Source: an uncultured Fibrobacter sp. (GTDB taxonomy: Bacteria; Fibrobacterota; Fibrobacteria; Fibrobacterales; Fibrobacteraceae). Taken from it: 64,000 bases of DNA. The stretch covers positions 5,452-69,451 of the forward strand of contig CAKUTF010000012.1 in assembly GCA_934691725.1 (NCBI GenBank), in the 5' to 3' direction. Position numbers and translations under genes: made by a program. The notes under the pieces are model-generated. The model saw only the letters and a list, made by a program, of their open reading frames with translations. It made no database searches and was not told the DNA's origin. The stretch's first letter is position 1, and each line of letters begins with the position of its first letter. Positions 17,460-26,686 of the stretch are shown here, in pieces.

Positions 17460-17927
17460 TTACTGAACGTCGAGAATTTCGAAAAGGTTCTTGCCCTTGG
17501 GCGTGATGACTTCCGCCGTTTCGCCCTTCTTCTTTCCGAGGAGAGCCTTGCCGATGGGGCTCGTGAAGCTGATTTTCCCGTTGATGGCATCGACGCCTTC
17601 CGGGGAGACAATCGTGTAGGTGATGTCGCGGTTTGTCTTCTTGTTGCGGAGCTTGACCGTCGCCCCGAACTTGATTTCGCCGCCCTTGCTCGGGTCGTAC
17701 TTGATGATGACTGCGCGTGCGACGCGGTCTTCGAGGTAGTTGATGCGTGATTCGATCTCGCCTTGGCGGTCCTTGGCGGCATGGTAGGCGAAGTTTTCGC
17801 TCAGATCTCCCTGGGCGCGGGCTTCCGCGATTTCGTCGATGATCTTCGGGCGTTCGACCTTTTTCAGGTTTTCTAGTTCCTGCTTGAGCTGGTCGTAAGT
17901 TTCTTGGGTAACGGGTATATTGTCCAT
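17460..17927 (-). CDS. greA: Transcription elongation factor GreA
   Basis: Stimulates transcript cleavage by backtracked RNA polymerase. From the ATG at 17927 the protein has 155 residues, close to the usual 158. It has the N-terminal coiled coil with the acidic tip (AEARAQGDLSENFAYHAAKDRQ) and the C-terminal FKBP-like domain ending in the conserved ISFTSPIGKALLGKKKGE. An upstream in-frame TTG at 17963 would add 12 residues not seen in the family, so the ATG is preferred. greA and argJ are divergent, with only 56 bases between their starts. Confidence 0.95.
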   Translation of the reverse strand: MDNIPVTQETYDQLKQELENLKKVERPKIIDEIAEARAQGDLSENFAYHAAKDRQGEIESRINYLEDRVARAVIIKYDPSKGGEIKFGATVKLRNKKTNRDITYTIVSPEGVDAINGKISFTSPIGKALLGKKKGETAEVITPKGKNLFEILDVQ

Positions 17928-17983
17928 AGAGAGAAATTTATAAATTTCCAGGGTCCGCGACAAACGGGCAAAGGATATTCGAT

Positions 17984-19192
17984 ATGCTTACGATGTTGAA
18001 AGATGGCGGCGTCTGTTCCCCGAAAGGCTTTACCGCTTCGGGCTACACGGCGGGAATCAAGGCGAGCGGAAAGCCCGACATGGCGCTTCTCAAAAGCGAA
18101 AAGGCGGCGCGTTGCTTTGCCGTCTTCACCACGAACAAGGTCAAGGCGGCTCCGGTTCTCTATGACAAGTCGGTTCTCGAACACGCGCACTTTGCGTCGG
18201 CTGTCATCGTGAACAGCGGGAACGCGAACGCCTGCACGGGGGCGAAGGGGCTTGAAGACAGCGCGCGCACGGCAACGCTCGTCGAAAACGAACTGGGACT
18301 TGCGCCGAAAAGCGTGCTTGTCTGCAGCACGGGGGTTATCGGACACTTGATGCCGATGGACAAGGTCGAAGCGGCCATTCCGCACCTGGTGAAAGGTCTC
18401 CACGAAAACGCCTCCGAGGAATTCGGGACGGCGATTCTCACGACGGACCGCGTCCTCAAATCGCTTGCGGTAGAAGTCGAAACCGCCAAGGGAAAGGTGA
18501 CTGTCGGCGGCTGCTGCAAGGGCAGCGGCATGATACACCCGAACATGGCGACGATGCTTGCCTTCATCACGACGGACCTCGGGCTTCCGCTCGACTTCTT
18601 TGCCGAGTTCCGCGCGGACATTTCGGATTCCTTCAACGCGATTACCGTCGATGGCGACACGAGTACGAACGATACGTGCATCTTGCTTGCGAACGGCGTT
18701 TCCGGTATCCGGTACGAGGACCTGTCGATCGGCGAAAAAAGCGAGTTCCGCGCGGCGCTGATGACCGTGATGAAGGAACTCGCGAAGGATATCGCCCGGG
18801 ACGGAGAAGGTTCCACCAAGTTTATCGAAATTCGGGTCGAAAAGGCGGAGAGCCACGCGGAGGCGCTTCGGATGGCGCGCTTTGTCGGGACGAGCAACCT
18901 TGCCAAGTGTGCGATGTTCGGCGAAGACCCGAACTGGGGACGGATTCTTTCGAGCGCGGGTTCGAGCGGCGTGAACATGATTGCGGACCAGACGGATCTC
19001 TACTTCGGGGATGTCAAGGTCCTTTCCGGCGGGCGTCCCGTCGAATGCGACCGGAAAAAACTCGAAGAAGTCGTGAAGCAGAAGGAATACAAGGTGACGA
19101 TCGTGCTGAATATCGGCGAGGCGAGCGCTTCTGCCTACACGTGCGATCTGAGCTATGAATACGTGAAAATCAACGCGGAATATACGACCTGA
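17984..19192 (+). CDS. argJ: Bifunctional glutamate N-acetyltransferase / ornithine acetyltransferase ArgJ
   Basis: Recycles the acetyl group from N-acetylornithine to glutamate in arginine synthesis. The 402-residue precursor has the autocleavage motif KGSGMIHPNMATML, with the expected nucleophile Thr190 that becomes the N-terminus of the beta chain. Other family features are NSGNANACTG near 77-86, CSTGVIG near 114-120 and the C-terminal GEDPNWGRI. The usual motif has Ala or other small residues where His is found before PNMAT. Whether it also has acetyl-CoA-dependent activity cannot be told from sequence. It is monocistronic, closed by a strong terminator. Confidence 0.95.
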   Translation: MLTMLKDGGVCSPKGFTASGYTAGIKASGKPDMALLKSEKAARCFAVFTTNKVKAAPVLYDKSVLEHAHFASAVIVNSGNANACTGAKGLEDSARTATLVENELGLAPKSVLVCSTGVIGHLMPMDKVEAAIPHLVKGLHENASEEFGTAILTTDRVLKSLAVEVETAKGKVTVGGCCKGSGMIHPNMATMLAFITTDLGLPLDFFAEFRADISDSFNAITVDGDTSTNDTCILLANGVSGIRYEDLSIGEKSEFRAALMTVMKELAKDIARDGEGSTKFIEIRVEKAESHAEALRMARFVGTSNLAKCAMFGEDPNWGRILSSAGSSGVNMIADQTDLYFGDVKVLSGGRPVECDRKKLEEVVKQKEYKVTIVLNIGEASASAYTCDLSYEYVKINAEYTT

Positions 19193-19208
19193 TTCTTTTG
19201 AGGCTTAA

Positions 19209-19245
19209 AAAAACAGCCGGTTCGTGAAGAACCGGCTGTTTTTCT
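19209..19245. terminator. Bidirectional intrinsic terminator between argJ and the PPi-PFK gene
   Basis: A perfect 12-bp stem (AACAGCCGGTTC/GAACCGGCTGTT) with a GTGAA loop is flanked by A residues on the left and T residues on the right. It can end transcription from both convergent genes. Confidence 0.92.
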
Positions 19246-19262
19246 ATCGTCCGAAGCTTGGA

Positions 19263-20921
19263 CTAGGCGTTCATCGCGCCGCGTTCGAGCTTGATCGTGA
19301 AGTTCGTGATGTCGCAGACTTCGCTCGGTCCCCAATACTGGATAGGACCCGGATAGGTGTAGGATTCCGTCTTTGCCCATTCGTCGCGGCGGGCGGCGAA
19401 GAACTTGAACGGGGCTCCGTCGAGTTCGACAAGCGCCTTGCGGATAACGGGCTTGTCCGCCCCGGCGCGGCGTTCGATGTTCATCATCATCGTAATCGGA
19501 AGACCGCCGGCGGTCCAGTTCTCGATTCCCTTCGTCAGGTTGCGAACGGAACTCATGTAGCCGTTCATACCGTTCAGGGCGAGCACGGAAGCGGTGAATC
19601 CGAGGCTGTAGCAGTAGTCCGCGTCAAAGTTCGACGGGGCTGCGCAGCGACCTTCGTAGCCGAAGAAGTGGTTGAGCGCGCTGAACTTGCCCTTGAAATC
19701 CGGACGGCTCTTGAGCTCCTTTTTCACCATTTCGATGATGAGCTTTTCCGTTTCGATGAGCGAAACCTGCACGTTGCCGTGGCTGTCGCGACCGAGCATC
19801 AGCTGGGCCTGGATGCCCTGCGGGAGAATCTTCAGCACGTCGGCAGATTCCTTGCTAATCCACTGGCAGAGCTTTTCCACCTTGGCGACCGTATCGAGTT
19901 CGGCGACTTCCGCTTCGTGGTGGGCGAGCGCTTCGGAAAGTTCGGAAATCAGGACGCCGACATCCGGGATGAATTCGAGAAGGCCTTCCGGGATGAGGGC
20001 GACGCCGAAGTTCTTGCCCTGGGCAGCGCGGAGCGCGACCACGTCTGCTACCTGCTTGATGACTTCCTTGAGCTTCATCTTCTTTTCCTTGACCTCTTCG
20101 GAAATCAGGCAGATGTTCGGGTGGGTCTGGAGGGCCGCTTCGAGGGCGATGTGCGAAGCGCTGCGTCCCATGAGCTTGATGAAGTGCCAATACTTCTGGG
20201 CGGAATTCGCGTCGCGCATGATGTTTCCGATGAGTTCGGAGTAGGTCTTCACCGCGGTGTCGAAACCGAAGGACGTTTCGATGTATTCGTTCTTCAAGTC
20301 GCCGTCGATAGTTTTCGGACAGCCGCAAACGCAGGTCTTCACGCCCTTTTCCTCGAAGTATTCGCCGAGGACGGCCGCGTTCGTGTTGGAATCGTCGCCG
20401 CCGATGATGACAATCGCGTCGAGGTCGAGCTTATTCGCGACAGCGATGCACTTGTTGAACTGCTCTTCCGTTTCGAGTTTTGTTCTGCCCGACTGGATCA
20501 TGTCGAAGCCGCCCGCATTGCGGTAGGCGTCCATCTTCGCATCGTCGATTTCGATATACTTGCCGTTTTCGAGGCCGGAAGGTCCGCCGAGGAATCCGAA
20601 CAGGATGGAATCCTTGCTCACGGACTTGATGCCGTCGTAGATGCCCGCGATAACGTTATGTCCGCCCGGAGCCTGTCCGCCGGAAAGCACGACGCCCATG
20701 CGGAGAGGCTTGCCCGCCGCAGCCTGAGCCTGTTCGAACTGGACGACCGGAAGTCCGTAGGTCTTCGGGAAAAGTTCCTTGATTTTCGCCTGGTCGCTGA
20801 CGGATTCGGTCGCGGCTCCCTTGTCTATCTTGACGCTCAGGGCGCCTTTCTGGAGAGAAACGGGGAGTTTTGGCTGGTAAGCCTGGCGCGCCTTGGTCAG
20901 CACGGAAATGTTTTCGGACAT
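19263..20921 (-). CDS. pfp: Pyrophosphate--fructose-6-phosphate 1-phosphotransferase (PPi-PFK)
   Basis: Reversible PPi-dependent phosphorylation of fructose 6-phosphate in glycolysis. The 552-residue length is that of the long PPi-PFK class. Visible motifs are LSGGQAPGGHN, GGDDSNTNA (Asp after GGD, the residue associated with PPi rather than ATP use), PKTIDGDLKN (Lys typical of PPi enzymes) and MGRSASHIALE. A GAGGT ribosome site precedes the ATG. Use of PPi fits an anaerobe that saves ATP on sugar catabolism. The gene diverges from the secreted protein at 20983. Confidence 0.93.
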   Translation of the reverse strand: MSENISVLTKARQAYQPKLPVSLQKGALSVKIDKGAATESVSDQAKIKELFPKTYGLPVVQFEQAQAAAGKPLRMGVVLSGGQAPGGHNVIAGIYDGIKSVSKDSILFGFLGGPSGLENGKYIEIDDAKMDAYRNAGGFDMIQSGRTKLETEEQFNKCIAVANKLDLDAIVIIGGDDSNTNAAVLGEYFEEKGVKTCVCGCPKTIDGDLKNEYIETSFGFDTAVKTYSELIGNIMRDANSAQKYWHFIKLMGRSASHIALEAALQTHPNICLISEEVKEKKMKLKEVIKQVADVVALRAAQGKNFGVALIPEGLLEFIPDVGVLISELSEALAHHEAEVAELDTVAKVEKLCQWISKESADVLKILPQGIQAQLMLGRDSHGNVQVSLIETEKLIIEMVKKELKSRPDFKGKFSALNHFFGYEGRCAAPSNFDADYCYSLGFTASVLALNGMNGYMSSVRNLTKGIENWTAGGLPITMMMNIERRAGADKPVIRKALVELDGAPFKFFAARRDEWAKTESYTYPGPIQYWGPSEVCDITNFTIKLERGAMNA

Positions 20922-20982
20922 AGGTACCTCATTTTAGGTTGAAAAATCCACGGCAAATATAAAAATTTGTATCTTCGAAAAC

Positions 20983-21702
20983 ATGAAACGAATCTGCCTG
21001 TCCGCCCTTTTCTTTTTGACCGGAACCCTCTTTGCCGACGGCGCGCTCCGCTTTGTGCCCGAACCGTATGAGATGGGGGAAATTTCCCAGGGCGATGTTC
21101 GCCATGTGAAACTGGGCGGCGCGAACGTCTCGTCGAAAACCGTGAAAATCGAAAGCTCCCTCTGCCAGGGAATCGGATGCTCGAAGTTTAAGTTTACGGA
21201 AACCGTCGGCCCGCGCGAACCGTTCAGCGTCGAATTCGATTTTTCCACCGAGACGATGGAAGGTCCTTTTTCGAACGTGGTCGTTCTCGTCGGAACGGAC
21301 GGCACGCCTTATCCGGCAACGTTCCAGGGCGTTGTCGCGGCTCCGTTTGTTTTTAGCGAAAAGATGTTCGATGCGGGATTCTACAAGCCCGGCGAAAAGC
21401 GCGAATGGACTTTTTACGTCTGGAACGCCGACAGGAAAACGCGCCCCGATCTGCAACTTCCCCCGGAATATTCCAAGGAATTTTCCGCCAAGATCCAGAA
21501 TGTTTCGCTGGATGTGGAAAAGTTCGACGCGGTCCGCGAAGGCGGAAAGGTCCCCGGCCAAAAGATCACGCTCCGCGCCAAAGGCCTTGTCCGGGATTCG
21601 TCGGTCTCTCAAAAGAGCCTTTCGAAAATCGTATCGTTCCGGAGCGGGAAATTCCCCAAGGCGACGCCGGACGTTCTGATAGTCGGCTACTGGAAGGATT
21701 AG
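20983..21702 (+). CDS. Exported DUF1573-like protein
   Basis: The 239-residue product starts with a signal peptide (1-18, MKRICLSALFFLTGTLFA). A single Ig-like domain follows at about 22-115, with the pattern MGEISQGDVRHVKLGGAN...EFDFSTETMEGPFSNVVVLVGTDG...FQGVV, which resembles DUF1573. Two Cys residues (near 61 and 66) might form a disulfide. The second half (about 115-239) looks like another beta domain of the same kind. No enzyme motif is seen, and the function is unknown. It diverges from the PPi-PFK gene, and there is no obvious terminator before the lipoprotein gene that follows. Confidence 0.6.
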   Translation: MKRICLSALFFLTGTLFADGALRFVPEPYEMGEISQGDVRHVKLGGANVSSKTVKIESSLCQGIGCSKFKFTETVGPREPFSVEFDFSTETMEGPFSNVVVLVGTDGTPYPATFQGVVAAPFVFSEKMFDAGFYKPGEKREWTFYVWNADRKTRPDLQLPPEYSKEFSAKIQNVSLDVEKFDAVREGGKVPGQKITLRAKGLVRDSSVSQKSLSKIVSFRSGKFPKATPDVLIVGYWKD

Positions 21703-21778
21703 ACTCGTTAATTTTCAGGGGACGATTTTTTCCTATCTTTGGGCGAGTTTTTCAATACGCTTAAAAAGAGGAAATCGT

Positions 21779-23212
21779 ATGCTCAAAAAGTCCAAAACAT
21801 TTGTTTTTTGTGCTTCGTCCGTTCTCGCCGGGATGTTCATCGCCTTGGCGGCCTGCGGCGACGATGTGACGAAGGTGACCGAAGTGACGAATCCGGGGCT
21901 GGAAGTTGTTGCCTCCGCGGATTCGCTTGGCAAGTGCACGGCGGAACGTTCGGGCGAGATGAAGTTCGCGCAAAAGGAAAATGCGGTCTATGTCTGCAGC
22001 GATTCTAGCTGGAAAAACGTTTCTGCTGCGGAAAAGGCTTCGTGTTCCGCGGAGCCTTTCAAGGACAGTTCGGGGTTTAAAATCGTCTGCGGTGGCGACT
22101 CGGTCGGGTTCATTCTCAATGGCAAGGACGGGAAGAAAGGCGAAGCCGGCAAGGCGGGAACTTCTTGCACGGTTGAGCTCCTTGCCGACAGTTCGACTTA
22201 CAAGGTCGTTTGCGATGGGGATTCCGTCGGAACGCTCGTGAGCGGTCGTGACGGCGAAGGCTGCACGCTCACCGACAACGGCGACGGATCTGTTTCGCAG
22301 GTCTGCGGGGCGGACACGGTTAATTTGTACAAGGCTTTCTGCGGGGAAGAGTTCTTTAACCCGGATTCGAGCTTCTGCCATGAGAATTCGATAGTGCCGC
22401 TTTGTGGCGGAAAATCCTATGACCTGTCGGAAAGTTTCTGCTATACCGACTCGGTTGTTACGCTTTGTAACGGTGACCGGTTCGACTCCGAGGAGCAATT
22501 CTGTTACGAAAATGCTCTTTATGAAAAATGCGCCGGCGAAACTTACGAGCCGCAGGACAGCGTCTGTCACAATGAAAGGCTTTTCGGATTTTTCGAGGAT
22601 GCTCGCGACGGGCAGGTTTACCGAACGGTCAAAATCGGCATGCAGACCTGGATGGCGGAAAACTTGAACTACGCCTATCTTCAAAAGACGGAGACGGAAG
22701 ATTCTTCGAGCTTCTGTTATAACGATTCGGCGGAATATTGCGAAAAGTATGGACGCCTTTACATATGGTCGGCTGCGATGGACACGTTAACGACAGGTTG
22801 CGGTTATGGAAAAACATGTTCTCCGGCAGATACTGTTCGCGGAATCTGCCCGGACGGCTGGCATCTGCCGAGCGATGCGGAGTGGAATGCATTGAAAAAG
22901 TTCGTGGCGAATACCCTTTTCGGCGGCAAGGCGGATTCCGCGGGCTACGCGCTGAAATCGGCAAGCGGCTGGGCAGAATACAACGGCAAAACAGGCGGCT
23001 CGGACGCGTTCGGCTTCGGCGCTCTCCCGGCGGGCCGCCGCTACGGCTACGGTAAGTTCGTTGGCGTTCTCGAGAACGCGTACTTCTGGAGCGCTACGGA
23101 GTACGCCGCGAACTACGCCTACAACCGGCATTCGACCTGCAGCGTCACGGACCTGGACGCGTACGGCAGCAGCAAGGTTGGCGCGATGTCTGTCCGTTGC
23201 GTCAAGGACTAA
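21779..23212 (+). CDS. Fib_succ_major (TIGR02145) domain lipoprotein
   Basis: A 477-residue outer-surface lipoprotein candidate: signal peptide with lipobox LAAC, lipidated Cys at position 26. Residues about 60-260 contain repeated short Cys-containing modules (GTSCTVELLADSSTYKVVCDGDSVG and similar, then YDLSESFCYTDSVVTLCNG). The C-terminal 205 residues are the Fibrobacter paralogous domain: KIGMQTWMAENLNYAY, YGRLYIWSAAMD, CPDGWHLPSDAEWNAL, FGFGALPAGRR, YFWSATEY and the final VRCVKD. The family is abundant in Fibrobacter and its role is unproven. RBS AGAGGAAA precedes the ATG. tRNA-Pro follows 82 bases later. Confidence 0.92.
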   Translation: MLKKSKTFVFCASSVLAGMFIALAACGDDVTKVTEVTNPGLEVVASADSLGKCTAERSGEMKFAQKENAVYVCSDSSWKNVSAAEKASCSAEPFKDSSGFKIVCGGDSVGFILNGKDGKKGEAGKAGTSCTVELLADSSTYKVVCDGDSVGTLVSGRDGEGCTLTDNGDGSVSQVCGADTVNLYKAFCGEEFFNPDSSFCHENSIVPLCGGKSYDLSESFCYTDSVVTLCNGDRFDSEEQFCYENALYEKCAGETYEPQDSVCHNERLFGFFEDARDGQVYRTVKIGMQTWMAENLNYAYLQKTETEDSSSFCYNDSAEYCEKYGRLYIWSAAMDTLTTGCGYGKTCSPADTVRGICPDGWHLPSDAEWNALKKFVANTLFGGKADSAGYALKSASGWAEYNGKTGGSDAFGFGALPAGRRYGYGKFVGVLENAYFWSATEYAANYAYNRHSTCSVTDLDAYGSSKVGAMSVRCVKD

Positions 23213-23294
23213 AAACTCCCGTTTCAAGGAATTTGCGAAATCGACTTGCAAAATAGAGACTTTTTAATTAAATTTGAACCGCTCGCACGAGTTG

Positions 23295-23368
23295 CGGGCT
23301 GTAGCTCAGTCTGGTAGAGCGCTTGAATGGGGTTCAAGAGGTCGTTGGTTCGAATCCAATCAGCCCGA
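23295..23368 (+). tRNA. tRNA-Pro (anticodon GGG)
   Basis: The acceptor stem CGGGCTG/CAGCCCG, D-arm GCTC...GAGC, anticodon arm CTTGA-ATGGGGT-TCAAG with anticodon GGG, and T-arm GTTGG-TTCGAAT-CCAAT fold as a standard 74-nt cloverleaf. The 3' CCA is not encoded. The defence island starts about 90 bases downstream. Confidence 0.95.
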
Positions 23369-23369
23369 T

Positions 23370-23402
23370 AAAGGCTTCCGTTCTTCGGAGGCCTTTTTTT
23401 TT
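23370..23402 (+). terminator. Intrinsic terminator downstream of tRNA-Pro
   Basis: A 10-bp stem AAGGCTTCCG/CGGAGGCCTT with one mismatch and a TTCTT loop is followed by a run of T residues. Confidence 0.85.
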
Positions 23403-23455
23403 GTGTGCGGTAAACGGAATTCCGCGTTGCATTTCTAAATTTCTTCCGGTTTTAA

Positions 23456-26400
23456 ATGGAATTATTCGATAACATTACTAGGATTGTCCGGGACGACCTG
23501 CAAGCGGGCATTCGCAAAGGCAGTAAGATGTCTGTTGCCGCAGCTTGCTTCTCTATCTATGCGTATCAAAAACTCAAAAAACAGCTTGAAGGCATTGATG
23601 AACTGCGTTTCATTTTCACTTCGCCAACGTTTATAACGGAAAAAACGCCGAAAGCGCAGCGGGAGTTTTACATTCCCAGAATTTCAAGAGAGAGTAGCCT
23701 GTATGGCACCGAGTTTGAAGTAAAGCTACGCAATGAGCTGACGCAAAAAGCGATTGCGAAAGAGTGCGCCGACTGGATCAGGCGCAAGGCGGTTTTCAAA
23801 TCGAACGTCACCCAGGAGCAAATGATGGGCTTTATGACGGTCGATGAGAGCACCTATATGCCCATCAATGGTTTTACTACCGTCGATCTTGGCTGTGAGC
23901 GCGGCAACAACGCTTATTATACGGTGATGAAGACAGAGAGCTTTGAGAACGCAAACCACTATATCAAGCTCTTTGAACAGCTATGGAACGACAGGAAAAA
24001 GCTGCAAGAGGTCACGGACATTGTAATCGAAAATATCTCTGCGGCGTATCGTGAGAACTCGCCGGAGTATATCTATTTTGTCGCGCTCTATAACATCTTC
24101 AAAGAGTTCCTTGATGATGTTTCAGAGGACGAGCAGCCTAACGAAGCAACGGGCTTTCAGGAAAGCAGAATCTGGGGAATGCTTTATAACTTCCAGCGTG
24201 ACGCGGTTCTTGCCATCATCAGCAAACTTGAGAAATTCAACGGCTGTATTCTGGCAGACAGCGTTGGTCTCGGCAAGACATTTACTGCGCTTGCGGTGGT
24301 CAAGTATTATGAGAACCGCAACAAATCTGTGCTTGTCCTCTGCCCGAAAAAGCTCTCTGAGAACTGGAATACATACAAGGGCAACTATATCAACAATCCC
24401 ATTGCAGTGGATCGGCTGAGATACGACGTCCTCTACCATACGGACCTTTCCCGCGAACATGGACAGTCGAATGGGATTGATCTTGACCGCCTGAATTGGG
24501 GCAACTATGACCTCGTTGTCATTGATGAGAGCCACAACTTCCGCAACGGCGGTGAAGTGTCCGGCGAGGATGCAAAGGAAAACCGTTATCTGAAACTACT
24601 CAATAAAGTCATTCGTGCCGGTGTGAAAACGAAGGTGCTGATGCTCTCGGCAACGCCGGTCAACAACAAGTTTATCGACCTCAAAAATCAGCTTGCGCTT
24701 GCCTACGAGGGTGATGCCTCTCAGATGAGCAAAAAGCTCGACACGACTAAAAGCATTGATGAAATTTTTCGTCAGGCACAGAAGGCTTTCAACGCATGGA
24801 GCAAGCTCCCCGCCGAAAAACGCACGACGGATGAGCTTTTGCGGACGCTGGATTTTGATTTCTTTGAACTCTTGGACAGCGTGACGATTGCACGGTCAAG
24901 AAAGCACATCGAAAAGTATTACAACACTTCGGACATCGGAAAATTTCCTGAACGTCTGCCGCCGATTTCTCTGCGTCCCTGCCTGACCGATTTGAATGAT
25001 GCGATCAACTATAACGATATTTACAATCTGCTCACGTCGCTGAATTTGACGATCTATACGCCGTCAAATTATATCATGTCATCGAAACTGGCAAAGTATA
25101 TTGACATGACGCACCACAAGGGAAACAGCCTTACCCAGCAAGGACGTGAAGAAGGCATTCGCCGCCTGATGAGCATCAACCTTCTCAAGCGTCTGGAAAG
25201 CTCGGTTGCTTCTTTCCGCCTGACGATTGATCGCATTAAAAAATTGATTGACGATACGATTGGGACGATCAAAAATTATCAGTCTGGAGACTGCGTCCTG
25301 AATCTGACTGAGATTTCCGGCACAGAAGATTTTGATTACGATGACCAGAACACCGACTTTTTCTTCGTCGGCAAGAAAATCAAAATTGACCTTGCTGACA
25401 TGGATCATGTTTCGTGGCTGCGAGATCTGGAAAAGGACGCGGAGAATCTGGAACGCTTGTCCCGCATGACCCTCGACATCACGCCAGAGCATGACACGAA
25501 GCTGCAAACATTGTTCGACTTGATCCGAAAGAAAATCGAGCATCCGATCAATCCCGGCAATAAGAAGATCATTATTTTCACGGCGTTCTCCGATACCGCA
25601 GACTATCTCTTTGCGAACGTCAGCAAATTTGCAAAAGAGAACTTTAGACTGGAAACGGCAGAGATCACCGGCACAGTTGACGGAAAGACTACCATTCCGA
25701 AGCTCCGGGCAGACCTCAATACGGTTCTAACCTGTTTCTCTCCTGTTTCCAAAGGGAAATCCGTACTCCTGCCCGGAAGTACCGACGAGCTTGATATTCT
25801 AATTGCGACCGACTGTATTTCCGAAGGACAGAACTTGCAGGACTGCGATTACCTTATCAACTACGACATTCATTGGAACCCTGTTCGTATTATCCAGCGG
25901 TTCGGACGAATTGACCGTATCGGCAGCAGAAACGACCATATCCAGCTCGTAAACTTCTGGCCGGATATGGACCTCGACGAGTATATCAACCTGAAAAGCC
26001 GCGTAGAAACCCGCATGAAGATTTCGGTCATGACCTCTACTGGCGACGATGACCTGATCAACGCCGAGGAAAAAGGTGATCTTGAATACCGCCGCGCACA
26101 GCTCAAGCGACTGCAAGAGGAAGTTGTGGACATTGAGGACATGACCAGCGGCATTTCCATCATGGATTTGGGACTCAACGAGTTCCGTCTTGATTTGCTT
26201 GAGTACATAAAATGCCACCCGGAAATTGAAACCGCACCGAAAGGTCTGCATACCGTTGTCGGGCAGACAGCGAATTCTCCTGCCGGTGTGATTTTTGTCC
26301 TCAGAAATATCAATGACAGCGTGAATATTGACAACCGGAACCGCATTCACCCCTTCTACATGGTTTACATCAGCGAAGAGGGCGAAATTGTCTGCGATTA

Positions 26401-26686
26401 CCTCAACCCGAAGAAATTGCTCGACACGATGCGTCTGCTCTGTCGTGGCAAAGGTGAGCCTTGTGCGGGTCTTTGCAAGCGATTCAATGATGAGACGGAT
26501 GACGGACGCAAAATGGGTGAAATTTCTGAACTGCTGAGTGAGGCGATCAATTCCATCATTGACGCGAAAGAAGAAAACGATATTGACAGCCTGTTTAAGA
26601 GCGGCGGAACATCCGCGCTGCTCAGTGCGGTGTCGGGGCTGGACGATTTTGAGTTGATTTGCTTTTTGGTAATTAGGAATGAGTAA
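23456..26686 (+). CDS. SNF2/RapA-type helicase with degenerate phospholipase-D-like N-terminus
   Basis: A large (1076-residue) superfamily-2 ATPase predicted to act on DNA in an R-M-linked defence system. The N-terminal 200 residues resemble the PLD-like region of helicases that accompany DUF4391 and type III Mod/Res genes. The motor has Walker A ADSVGLGKT at 267-275, the DESH box at 357-360, SATPVNN after it, and the C-terminal motifs ISEGQNLQDCDYLINYD and QRFGRIDRIGSRN near 800-825. The last five residues (VIRNE) and the stop are encoded by heptad repeat, so the original C-terminus was probably slightly different. An isolated ATG at 23456 follows TTTTAA with no clear RBS. Confidence 0.85.
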   Translation: MELFDNITRIVRDDLQAGIRKGSKMSVAAACFSIYAYQKLKKQLEGIDELRFIFTSPTFITEKTPKAQREFYIPRISRESSLYGTEFEVKLRNELTQKAIAKECADWIRRKAVFKSNVTQEQMMGFMTVDESTYMPINGFTTVDLGCERGNNAYYTVMKTESFENANHYIKLFEQLWNDRKKLQEVTDIVIENISAAYRENSPEYIYFVALYNIFKEFLDDVSEDEQPNEATGFQESRIWGMLYNFQRDAVLAIISKLEKFNGCILADSVGLGKTFTALAVVKYYENRNKSVLVLCPKKLSENWNTYKGNYINNPIAVDRLRYDVLYHTDLSREHGQSNGIDLDRLNWGNYDLVVIDESHNFRNGGEVSGEDAKENRYLKLLNKVIRAGVKTKVLMLSATPVNNKFIDLKNQLALAYEGDASQMSKKLDTTKSIDEIFRQAQKAFNAWSKLPAEKRTTDELLRTLDFDFFELLDSVTIARSRKHIEKYYNTSDIGKFPERLPPISLRPCLTDLNDAINYNDIYNLLTSLNLTIYTPSNYIMSSKLAKYIDMTHHKGNSLTQQGREEGIRRLMSINLLKRLESSVASFRLTIDRIKKLIDDTIGTIKNYQSGDCVLNLTEISGTEDFDYDDQNTDFFFVGKKIKIDLADMDHVSWLRDLEKDAENLERLSRMTLDITPEHDTKLQTLFDLIRKKIEHPINPGNKKIIIFTAFSDTADYLFANVSKFAKENFRLETAEITGTVDGKTTIPKLRADLNTVLTCFSPVSKGKSVLLPGSTDELDILIATDCISEGQNLQDCDYLINYDIHWNPVRIIQRFGRIDRIGSRNDHIQLVNFWPDMDLDEYINLKSRVETRMKISVMTSTGDDDLINAEEKGDLEYRRAQLKRLQEEVVDIEDMTSGISIMDLGLNEFRLDLLEYIKCHPEIETAPKGLHTVVGQTANSPAGVIFVLRNINDSVNIDNRNRIHPFYMVYISEEGEIVCDYLNPKKLLDTMRLLCRGKGEPCAGLCKRFNDETDDGRKMGEISELLSEAINSIIDAKEENDIDSLFKSGGTSALLSAVSGLDDFELICFLVIRNE

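Noticed and set aside
19224..20942. Long plus-strand frame opposite the PPi-PFK gene
   Set aside because: It is the complement of a well-conserved enzyme and has no recognisable motifs; high-GC genes here often give long antisense frames.
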